NCBI RefSeq assembly: GCF_001418015.1
Contig: NZ_LIQG01000020.1
Span: forward strand, 186,001 to 250,000
DNA from: Lacinutrix mariniflava
GTDB taxonomy: Bacteria > Bacteroidota > Bacteroidia > Flavobacteriales > Flavobacteriaceae
Reading direction: 5' to 3'
DNA length: 64,000 bases
The notes beneath the pieces were generated by a model that was given only the letters and a program-made list of their open reading frames with translations, did no database searches and was not told where the DNA came from. Within the stretch, counting starts at the first letter, position 1. Every line of letters starts with the position of its first letter. This document shows positions 52,939 through 60,925 of this stretch, in pieces. The position numbers and the translations under genes were made by a program.

Positions 52939-53676
52939 ATGAGAAAAAAGAAAAAACTTACACCAAAAAGAATTCTAAAATTTGTAGCAGGAACGGTTAC
53001 ATTCATAACACTACCTACACTCCTACTCTTTGGTTTTCTTTATTTTAAATACAATGAAGACTTACCTGTTGGAGAACAAACTGCACAAGCAGATGTCTTA
53101 GCAAATAAAATGCTTAATGCACTAAACTACGATGCTTACAAGGCTACAGATTATATAGAGTTTACCTTTAAAAAGCGTCATCATTATAAATGGAATAAAA
53201 CTGAAAACACCTGCGAAGTCTATTGGAAAAACTACAAAGTTAATTTAGATTTAAATGATAGTTCTAAAAGCGAAGCGTTTCAAAATAATATAAAAATTGA
53301 AACTCAAGAAAGTAACGCATTAATAGAAAAAGCGATAAGTTATTTTAATAATGACACCTTTTGGGTTGTTGCGCCTTATAAAGTTTTCGATGAAGGCACA
53401 ACCAGAAGCATTGTAACTCTAGAAAACAAAGAACAAGCCCTATTAGTTACTTACAGTTCTGGTGGCTCTACTCCTGGAGATTCCTATTTATGGCATTTGG
53501 ATGAAAATGGGAGACCTAAAAGCTTTCAAATGTGGGTAGATATTTTACCAATTAATGGACTAGAAGCTTCTTGGAGCGATTGGACAACGACCGAAACAGG
53601 AGCTATGTTACCATCGTTTCATAAAATGATGGTTTTAGGATTGGAGATTGATGGGATTAAGACAAACAGGGAGTGA
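52939..53676 (+). CDS. Membrane-anchored hypothetical protein
   Basis: A 245-residue protein with an N-terminal anchor (basic MRKKKKLTPKR then a hydrophobic stretch, residues about 14-35) and a mature beta-rich domain (YIEFTFKKRHHYKWNKT, then CEVYWKNYKVNLD, LWHLDENGRPKSFQMWVDI). I do not recognise a named family. The small membrane protein gene follows four bases after its stop, so the two may be co-transcribed. Confidence 0.65.
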   Translation: MRKKKKLTPKRILKFVAGTVTFITLPTLLLFGFLYFKYNEDLPVGEQTAQADVLANKMLNALNYDAYKATDYIEFTFKKRHHYKWNKTENTCEVYWKNYKVNLDLNDSSKSEAFQNNIKIETQESNALIEKAISYFNNDTFWVVAPYKVFDEGTTRSIVTLENKEQALLVTYSSGGSTPGDSYLWHLDENGRPKSFQMWVDILPINGLEASWSDWTTTETGAMLPSFHKMMVLGLEIDGIKTNRE

Positions 53677-53680
53677 TTAA

Positions 53681-54070
53681 ATGAAAAAACTCTTCGAAAT
53701 AACTTATGAAATTTTAATGTTCCTTTCCCGAGTTACAAGTTTTAGTTATAAAGAGATTAATATTATCGTTTGGTTTCTTTTAATACCACTGTCTTGGGCG
53801 TTTTTAATTGATAAAATCTACAAATTCAATTACATTAAAATTATAAGTATTATTACTATAGCTATAACACTGCTTTTTATCAAAGACTTTACATTATTTT
53901 CAAATTGGCTATTCGATATCTCTGCTGATTTCTTGAGAAGTTTTGACTTTATTGGAAGTAATTATGTTATGTCTTCTGTAATAATTTGCGTTCTTATTCC
54001 TATAGTAATTTACTTTGTTTTAATAAAAAAAGCATTCTTTTTAAAGCATAACTCGAATAGAAAAACTTAG
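53681..54070 (+). CDS. Small multi-pass membrane protein
   Basis: A 129-residue hydrophobic protein with three or four predicted helices (about 24-45, 50-68, 72-88 and 100-118). No family recognised. It follows the 245-residue gene closely. Confidence 0.6.
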   Translation: MKKLFEITYEILMFLSRVTSFSYKEINIIVWFLLIPLSWAFLIDKIYKFNYIKIISIITIAITLLFIKDFTLFSNWLFDISADFLRSFDFIGSNYVMSSVIICVLIPIVIYFVLIKKAFFLKHNSNRKT

Positions 54071-54073
54071 TAT

Positions 54074-55108
54074 TTACCTACAATTCCAAAAACCTGAAAA
54101 AAGTATAAATCCGTGTTCCTCTTCGTATTCTTTCTTAATGACATCAGTTTCTAAGGATACGATATTAAACTTTTTTCTTAATGCGTTTGTACTTATTATG
54201 TTTGATTTAAATTCTTTAGGATAACCTAAAAACATATTTAACCTAAAATACCCTTTCTGTCTTACTGATTTACAATATTGAGGATATGAATTATCTTTAT
54301 TAAATCGATAAGCATTATCATATAGCAATCCAACATCTCTTGGATGAATATTTCCTTTGTTAATTTCTTTAATAAATACTGATTCTAATTTTGCAAAACT
54401 ACATCTATGATGTATAAACGGCAACAGTACTTTTGATGATGCCAAATTTCCATCATCTGTTTGGAGTTTATAATAAAGCTCCTTTTTATAGCTCCTTGCT
54501 TTTACTGATAAATCTTTCTCAGGAAAACCAATTTCTTTAAAAATTAAAGAATCATCAATACCTATAAGACGATCGCTTGGAAAACCTTTTTCTTTTATTC
54601 TAGATCTAAATTTAGACAATCGCTCTGCTAAAAACACATCATATTTTGGTTTTGATTTATTTATCTGATCCAAAATAACCACATCATATATCCATGATAA
54701 ATACTCAAAATCTATAGTTGAAAGATATTTAACTCTTCCTTTTTTATAACTTTCTTTAAAATTTTTATCTAGTAGTAACGAATCTGAAACATCCTTAAAT
54801 AGTGGATAGTTTTTTAACATTTCCGGTTTAAATCCAAATTGAAACCCTTTTTTCAGATAGCCTATATAGGGTTTATTACTAAATTTCGCAATTTGACTTG
54901 CATTTATCAAGTCTTTCAGAAAAATAAAATCGAAATCAGAAAACACTTTTTGATAACCCAACAAAGCTTTATCTACTTGTTTCTGATTAAAGAATAAAAC
55001 TTCGGCTTTATTAATATTTTTGTGATACACACTATAATCCTCATTCTTTTCTTGAGAAAACCCAAAAGAGCTAACTATAATAGAAAAAACAAGTAACAAG
55101 TATTTCAT
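54074..55108 (-). CDS. Secreted hypothetical protein
   Basis: A 344-residue protein with a signal peptide (MKYLLLVFSIIVSSFGFSQ). The rest is helical and charged with no recognised domain; residues about 25-100 (EVLFFNQKQVDKALLGYQKVF) read like a TPR-type pair. Convergent with the small membrane protein, three bases between stops. Confidence 0.62.
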   Translation of the reverse strand: MKYLLLVFSIIVSSFGFSQEKNEDYSVYHKNINKAEVLFFNQKQVDKALLGYQKVFSDFDFIFLKDLINASQIAKFSNKPYIGYLKKGFQFGFKPEMLKNYPLFKDVSDSLLLDKNFKESYKKGRVKYLSTIDFEYLSWIYDVVILDQINKSKPKYDVFLAERLSKFRSRIKEKGFPSDRLIGIDDSLIFKEIGFPEKDLSVKARSYKKELYYKLQTDDGNLASSKVLLPFIHHRCSFAKLESVFIKEINKGNIHPRDVGLLYDNAYRFNKDNSYPQYCKSVRQKGYFRLNMFLGYPKEFKSNIISTNALRKKFNIVSLETDVIKKEYEEEHGFILFSGFWNCR

Positions 55109-55177
55109 ATTAAATTATTATAAACTGAGAACACCAAAATAAGACCATTTAATGCCTACTACTAACTTAAACGCTGC

Positions 55178-55702
55178 TTATTTAGCCTTCTGCCCTACAA
55201 ACTGCTGCTCCTTCACTTTAAACAACACATTAAAAGTCGTTAAACTTCCATAAATACGTGTAATATATTGTTGTAAATCTATTTTTTCTTGTTCTTCAAG
55301 ATTACTAGAATTTACTTTTTGTTCCATAACACGTAGTCTATCGCGAACCATTGTAATTTTATGAAAGAAATCGTCAATCTTAATTTCCTTGCTTTTTAAA
55401 TTGGTGTCGTTTGGCTCTAAAATAAGTTTCCCACCTTTCCATTTGTCGCCAATATGTATTACTTCCGAGACATCGCTATACTTTTTAAGAATACTAACTA
55501 GGCTACTTTCGATATCGAAAAGACTAACAGCATCAACTTCATTTTCGGCAGCTTCAATAACTTCAAACGCCTCGTCTAGTGGTATAGTTTCCAATCCGTT
55601 TTCTATAAACGTAACCCAATAGTGTTCACTATCAACGTTTGTTACTACTCCTTTTCCGTGTGTTTCGTGGCTAATTCTTGAGCCTATTCCTAATATTTGC
55701 AT
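55178..55702 (-). CDS. Conserved hypothetical protein (174 aa)
   Basis: A 174-residue cytoplasmic protein. The N-terminal 50 residues (GIGSRISHETHGKGVVTNV, then YWVTFIENGLETIP) form a small beta barrel resembling the Tudor/CarD-like or UvrD-C fold used by many nucleic-acid proteins (H-x-x-F/H-G-x-G-x-V). The C-terminal half is coiled coil. It is divergent from uvrA. A DNA-repair or transcription link is a guess. Confidence 0.62.
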   Translation of the reverse strand: MQILGIGSRISHETHGKGVVTNVDSEHYWVTFIENGLETIPLDEAFEVIEAAENEVDAVSLFDIESSLVSILKKYSDVSEVIHIGDKWKGGKLILEPNDTNLKSKEIKIDDFFHKITMVRDRLRVMEQKVNSSNLEEQEKIDLQQYITRIYGSLTTFNVLFKVKEQQFVGQKAK

Positions 55703-56056
55703 AATTATTTCCTGAGAAGGCAGGAATTTTATTAATGTTAAACTTAATTTTAAAACTGTTCTCGATACAATCCAGATAAAATATCTTAATCACTCGAACT
55801 GATAAAACAATGTCACTTCGAGTGATTTTGAAGTATGAAAAATTGTATCGAGAAGCTCATATTAACTGTTCTCGATACAATTCTGATAAAAAAATCAGAA
55901 TCACTCGAACTGACAAAATTAAAATCGAAGTTAAAAATTAAATATCAAAATTAGTCTTCAATTTTAATAAAATCCTAACTTATTCCATTTCAAAAAGAAA
56001 GCGAAAAACCGTAACTTCGCCAATCTGCTTAAAAACAGCAGCGTTTTTTAATTACT
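55703..56056. other. Intergenic region with palindromic repeat element
   Basis: This stretch between the 174-residue gene and uvrA holds no gene. Its centre is the repeat element at 55757-55914; the rest is the uvrA leader and minus-strand promoter space. Confidence 0.6.
55757..55914. repeat. Palindromic flavobacterial repeat, one and a half copies
   Basis: TGTTCTCGATACAAT is followed 86 bases on by ATTGTATCGAGAA, its inverted match, with TCACTCGAACTGA and TCACTTCGAGTGA between. A second partial copy begins at 55867 (TGTTCTCGATACAATTCTG) and carries its own inner inverted repeat (TTCTGAT/ATCAGAA). A typical dispersed element of flavobacterial intergenic regions. Confidence 0.82.
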
Positions 56057-58888
56057 ATGACAAATTTTGAAGAAAACATTGTGGTACAAGGTGCCAGAGT
56101 ACATAATTTAAAAAATATAGATGTTACTATTCCGCGAGAAAAACTAGTAGTTATTACTGGTTTATCTGGTAGTGGAAAATCGTCTCTTGCTTTCGATACT
56201 ATTTATGCCGAAGGACAACGTCGTTATATAGAAACATTTTCGGCTTATGCCAGACAATTTTTAGGTGGTTTAGAACGACCAGATGTAGATAAAATTGATG
56301 GTTTATCTCCTGTAATCGCAATAGAACAAAAAACAACAAGTAAATCGCCACGTTCTACCGTTGGTACTATTACAGAAATCTACGATTTTTTACGTCTGTT
56401 TTACGCTCGTGCTAGTGATGCATACAGTTACAATACTGGCGAAAAAATGGTAAGTTATAGCGACGAGCAAATAAAGTCGCTAATTATTGAAAGCTATAAA
56501 GGCAAAAAAATAAATATTCTATCTCCTGTTGTACGTTCTAGAAAAGGACATTATCGCGAATTGTTTGAGCAAATTGGCAAACAAGGTTTTGTTAAAGTAA
56601 GAACCGATGGCGAAATAAAGGATATTGTAAAAGGTATGAAGCTGGATCGTTACAAAAATCATGATATTGAAATTGTAATCGATAGGCTAAAAATTGACGA
56701 TACCATAGCAGACGATAAACGTCTTGACGAAAGCATAAACACTGCCATGTATCATGGTGAAGATGTTTTAATGGTAATCGATCATGACACGCAAGAAGCA
56801 CGTTATTTTAGTAGAAATTTAATGTGCCCTAGCTCGGGAGTTTCATATCCAAATCCAGAACCAAATAATTTTTCGTTTAACTCACCAAAAGGTGCTTGCC
56901 AAAACTGTAATGGTATTGGTGATTTATACCAAGTTAACGAGAATAAAATAATACCAGACGATAGCTTATCTATTAAAAATGGCGCTTTAGCACCTCATGG
57001 TCCAGAAAAGAAAAGTTGGATTTTTAAGCAGTTAGAATTAATTGCTGAACGCTTCAATTTTAAAATGACTGATGCTTACAAGGACATCCCAAAGGAAGCA
57101 AAACAAATTATATTATACGGTGGAAACGAAAAATTCTCTGTCGATAGTAAAACATTAGGCGTAAAAAGAGATTATAAAATAGATTTTGAAGGCGTTGCTA
57201 ATTTTATTGACAGTCAATACCAAAATGCAGAATCTACTTCATTAAAGCGCTGGGCAAAGGACTATATGGACAAAGTAAAGTGTCCTGTTTGTGAAGGTTC
57301 GCGCTTAAGAAAAGAATCGCTTTACTTTAAAGTCGCTGGAAAAAACATAGCCGAATTAGCCAATAAAGATATAGTTGATTTAGCCGAATGGTTTGATGGT
57401 TTAGAAAAAGACCTATCAGAAAAACAAATAAAAATTGCCGAAGAAATTATAAAAGAGATTAGAGCGAGACTTCAGTTTTTACTAGATGTTGGCTTAACGT
57501 ATTTATCTTTAAACAGGAGCTCAAAATCTTTGTCCGGTGGTGAAGCACAGCGTATTCGTTTGGCAACACAAATAGGGTCTCAATTGGTTGGTGTTCTTTA
57601 CATTTTAGACGAACCAAGTATTGGTTTACACCAACGTGATAACGAGAAACTAATTAATTCTTTGGTTGCACTTCGCGACATTGGAAATTCTGTTATTGTT
57701 GTCGAGCACGATAAAGACATGATAGAACGTGCAGACCATGTTATAGACATTGGACCAAGAGCAGGAAAACATGGTGGCGAAATTATTAGCCAAGGCACAC
57801 CAAAACAATTATTAAAAGAAAAAACGTTAACTGCGGAATACCTTAACGGTAAAAAGAAAATAGAAATTCCAGAAAAACGTAGAGAAGGCAATGGCAAGTT
57901 TATAGAATTAAAAGGTTGTACAGGAAACAACCTTAAAAATGTTTCTGTAAAATTACCTTTAGGTAAAATGATCGGTGTAACAGGTGTTTCAGGAAGTGGA
58001 AAATCGACATTAATTAACGAAACCCTCTATCCTATTCTTAACGCCTACTATTTTAATGGTGTTAAAAAACCAATGCCTTACAAAAGCATAAAAGGCTTAG
58101 AGCATTGCGATAAAGTTATCGATATTAACCAATCACCAATTGGTAGAACACCAAGAAGTAATCCTGCAACATATACAGGAACTTTTGGTGAGATTAGAAG
58201 TCTTTTTGCTAAAATACCAGAAGCTATGATTCGTGGTTACAAACCAGGTCGTTTTAGTTTTAATGTTACTGGTGGACGTTGCGAAACCTGTAAAGGTGGA
58301 GGTTTACGTGTTATAGAAATGAACTTTCTGCCAGACGTTTATGTAGAATGTGAAACCTGCCAAGGCAAACGTTTTAATCGCGAAACTTTAGAGATTAGAT
58401 ATAAAGGAAAAAGCATTAGCGATGTGTTAAACATGACTATTAACGAAGCTGTTGATTTCTTTGAAAACATACCCAAAATTCATAAAAAACTAAAAACCAT
58501 TAAAGATGTTGGTTTGGGCTATATTACGCTTGGACAACAGAGTACTACTTTATCTGGAGGAGAAGCACAACGTATAAAGTTAGCCACAGAATTAAGTAAA
58601 CGTGATACTGGAAATACTTTTTACATACTAGATGAGCCAACAACAGGCTTGCATTTTGAAGACATTCGTGTGCTAATGATTGTATTAAACAAACTTGCAG
58701 ACAAAGGCAATACTGTTTTAATTATTGAACATAATCTAGACGTTATTAAAACGGTAGATTATATTATAGATGTTGGTTACGAAGGTGGCCAAGGTGGTGG
58801 ACAAATAATAGTTAAAGGTACACCAGAAGAGGTTGCAAAACACAAAAAGAGCCATACCGCAAGATTTTTAAAGAAAGAATTGAATTAA
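56057..58888 (+). CDS. uvrA: Excinuclease ABC subunit A (UvrA)
   Basis: A 943-residue ABC-type damage sensor. Walker [10 protein letters not shown] (about residue 35) and GVSGSGKST (about 642), zinc-module Cys pairs (CQNCNG, CPVCEG, CETCKG...CETCQG), signature motifs [12 protein letters not shown] and [12 protein letters not shown], and Walker [11 protein letters not shown] and [10 protein letters not shown]. It finds bulky DNA lesions and loads UvrB for nucleotide excision repair. Usual length; single gene. Confidence 0.98.
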   Translation: MTNFEENIVVQGARVHNLKNIDVTIPREKLVVITGLSGSGKSSLAFDTIYAEGQRRYIETFSAYARQFLGGLERPDVDKIDGLSPVIAIEQKTTSKSPRSTVGTITEIYDFLRLFYARASDAYSYNTGEKMVSYSDEQIKSLIIESYKGKKINILSPVVRSRKGHYRELFEQIGKQGFVKVRTDGEIKDIVKGMKLDRYKNHDIEIVIDRLKIDDTIADDKRLDESINTAMYHGEDVLMVIDHDTQEARYFSRNLMCPSSGVSYPNPEPNNFSFNSPKGACQNCNGIGDLYQVNENKIIPDDSLSIKNGALAPHGPEKKSWIFKQLELIAERFNFKMTDAYKDIPKEAKQIILYGGNEKFSVDSKTLGVKRDYKIDFEGVANFIDSQYQNAESTSLKRWAKDYMDKVKCPVCEGSRLRKESLYFKVAGKNIAELANKDIVDLAEWFDGLEKDLSEKQIKIAEEIIKEIRARLQFLLDVGLTYLSLNRSSKSLSGGEAQRIRLATQIGSQLVGVLYILDEPSIGLHQRDNEKLINSLVALRDIGNSVIVVEHDKDMIERADHVIDIGPRAGKHGGEIISQGTPKQLLKEKTLTAEYLNGKKKIEIPEKRREGNGKFIELKGCTGNNLKNVSVKLPLGKMIGVTGVSGSGKSTLINETLYPILNAYYFNGVKKPMPYKSIKGLEHCDKVIDINQSPIGRTPRSNPATYTGTFGEIRSLFAKIPEAMIRGYKPGRFSFNVTGGRCETCKGGGLRVIEMNFLPDVYVECETCQGKRFNRETLEIRYKGKSISDVLNMTINEAVDFFENIPKIHKKLKTIKDVGLGYITLGQQSTTLSGGEAQRIKLATELSKRDTGNTFYILDEPTTGLHFEDIRVLMIVLNKLADKGNTVLIIEHNLDVIKTVDYIIDVGYEGGQGGGQIIVKGTPEEVAKHKKSHTARFLKKELN

Positions 58889-58958
58889 TTTTTGCCGTAA
58901 TCTATTTTAATAGTGCTTTATAAAATTGTTAACATAAATACTCAATAATATTTATTAA

Positions 58959-59159
<201 letters not shown>

Positions 59160-59184
59160 ACAAAAAATTAAATTAAATATCTCA

Positions 59185-59215
59185 AAGTGAGCCTTAAACG
59201 GTTCACTTTTTTTTT
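59185..59215 (+). terminator. Terminator after the 55-aa membrane protein
   Basis: AGTGAGCC and GGTTCACT with a six-base loop and a long T-run. Confidence 0.85.
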
Positions 59216-59271
59216 GTAATAATTTAACAGAATTAAATGCATTCAATACGGTGTAGTACTATAATTTCTCT

Positions 59272-59279
59272 TAAATTTG
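59272..59279 (+). promoter_or_regulatory. TAnnTTTG -7 box before the LOG gene
   Basis: TAAATTTG matches the Bacteroidota -7 consensus, 73 bases upstream of the ATG at 59352. Confidence 0.55.
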
Positions 59280-59351
59280 TTTGTTTGGTTTTTTTCAAAA
59301 ATCAATTAACTTTTAAAATATCGCTAACGCGTAAACACATAATAAACTAAT

Positions 59352-60041
59352 ATGAGAGAAGAGAAACACCACAAAGGTTGGAACGAAAATAAAACAAATG
59401 ATTCATGGGCAATCTTCAAAATTATGGGAGAATTTGTCAATGGATTTGAAAAAATGAGCCAGATAGGACCATGTGTTTCTATTTTTGGATCTGCAAGAAC
59501 AAAACCAGATCACAAGTATTACAAATTAGCAGAAAGCGTTGCAAGAAAAATATGCGAAGCAGGTTATGGCGTAATTACTGGAGGTGGACCAGGTATTATG
59601 GAAGCAGGTAATAAAGGAGCACATTTAGCCGGAGGAACTTCGGTTGGATTAAATATAGAATTACCTTTCGAACAGCACGACAATCCTTATATCGATAGCG
59701 ATAAAAGCTTAGATTTCGATTATTTTTTCGTTCGTAAAGTAATGTTTGTAAAATACTCTCAAGGTTTTGTAGTAATGCCTGGAGGTTTTGGAACTTTAGA
59801 CGAGTTATTTGAAGCCATCACTTTAATCCAAACTAACAAAATTGAAAAATTCCCTATCATTTTAGTTGGTACAGATTTCTGGACTGGATTAATGGGTTGG
59901 ATAAAAGAAACTATGTTAGGTAAGTTTTCGAATGTAAGTGCAGGTGATTTAGATTTAATTCATTTAGTCGATACAGAAGATGAGGTGGTAACTATTTTAG
60001 ATGCATTTTATAAAGAATCAGGTTTAAGTCCTAATTTCTAA
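59352..60041 (+). CDS. LOG-family nucleotide phosphoribohydrolase (TIGR00730)
   Basis: A 229-residue Rossmann-like protein with both LOG motifs: GGGPGIMEAGNKGAH (about 77-91) and MPGGFGTLDELFE (about 141-153, PGGxGTxxE). It hydrolyses nucleoside 5'-monophosphates to base and ribose phosphate; some members make cytokinins. Formerly misnamed lysine decarboxylase. A single gene with its own promoter. The role in this bacterium is unknown. Confidence 0.92.
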   Translation: MREEKHHKGWNENKTNDSWAIFKIMGEFVNGFEKMSQIGPCVSIFGSARTKPDHKYYKLAESVARKICEAGYGVITGGGPGIMEAGNKGAHLAGGTSVGLNIELPFEQHDNPYIDSDKSLDFDYFFVRKVMFVKYSQGFVVMPGGFGTLDELFEAITLIQTNKIEKFPIILVGTDFWTGLMGWIKETMLGKFSNVSAGDLDLIHLVDTEDEVVTILDAFYKESGLSPNF

Positions 60042-60598
60042 AAAAGATGTAGTCTTTTTTATATAAATTTAAAATACCTCTAATTCATTTTTTTCATTAC
60101 TCTAAGTTGTAATAGCACTTATGCACAGGAAAACTTTAGAGCAATGTTATACAACTTGCTTAATTTTCCTTTGCCATAACGCAGCTTAAAGATTAAACGA
60201 ATTAGAGGTTATTTTAATCAATTATAAACCAAACTTATTAATGTTTGGTAACTTAATAGTACAAGTGGAGCAAACACCGTACTGAATAGGATAAAACACT
60301 GACAGTAATCATGTTATAACTATTAAACATGAATAGCAATATCACTTTTATTGATCCAAAAACTGTATTGGTGGCTAACACACTAACATAAACAATGTAG
60401 GTGTCTTTTTGTAGAATTTACAACATCTTTAGGTGCTACTTCTAGGTCGTTTTACTGATAGGTTTTATTTCAACATCAGGAAATACCCAAAACAATTCTA
60501 AGATACAATTCCTAAGCAATCACTGTAATTTTTTTTTTAGAATAATGCTATAAATTCTGTAAATTACTAGCGAATAGAACATAATTTTATTTTTAGAA
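60042..60598. other. Long intergenic region with possible structured RNA
   Basis: 557 bases without a plausible gene. A weak terminator for the LOG gene (AAAAAGA/TCTTTTT, 60041-60060) is followed by the structured element at 60072-60216. From 60220 to 60560 the minus strand reads here and there like decayed coding sequence, but with stops; nothing can be assigned. Confidence 0.5.
60072..60216. ncRNA. Candidate structured RNA or small inverted-repeat element
   Basis: Ends pair over at least 11 bp (ACCTCTAATTC with GAATTAGAGGT; extendable with one bulge by AAAAT/ATTTT). Inside, AAGTTGTA (60104) can pair with TACAACTT (60150), and AGGAAAA (60128) with TTTTCCT (60164); these two inner stems cross, as in a pseudoknot. 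It could be an RNA gene or the remains of a small inverted-repeat transposable element. Confidence 0.3.
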
Positions 60599-60925
60599 AT
60601 GCTTTATACAATTTTAGCGACCATCTTCCCGTTACTTATAATGCTATCACAACAGAAACCATTGTGTAATGATGAGTTTGAAGAGCGTTTAGAAGTTTTA
60701 GCAACTAATATTACTAAAACACAACTTAAAATAATAGTAAATAGAAACCCTACTTTTACTAATTACGTAACTATCTATAATACTATAAGACAACTAATAG
60801 AATCCGTTTCTATTGTTAATAATGAAGAATTAAATGTAAATACAACTTCATATTCAAACGGAATGTATTATGTTGCATTAAATGAAATAAATGTGAAACC
60901 TTTAAAATTTATAAAAGTCAATTGA
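60599..60925 (+). CDS. Small protein consisting mostly of a T9SS type A-like sorting domain
   Basis: A 108-residue protein with a hydrophobic start (MLYTILATIFPLLIMLSQ). The remainder reads like a type A T9SS C-terminal domain: TIYNTIRQLIESVSI..., ELNVNTTSYSNGMYYVALNEIN, PLKFIKV. No cargo domain precedes it. It may be a remnant of a larger secreted protein or a free sorting domain. The next gene starts (TTG) overlapping its stop. Confidence 0.55.
   Translation: MLYTILATIFPLLIMLSQQKPLCNDEFEERLEVLATNITKTQLKIIVNRNPTFTNYVTIYNTIRQLIESVSIVNNEELNVNTTSYSNGMYYVALNEINVKPLKFIKVN

Noticed and set aside
60220-60560. Decayed secreted-protein gene on the minus strand
   Set aside because: Only a few residues (e.g. 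DVEIKPISKTT) look coding-like and stops interrupt all frames; not enough to call.
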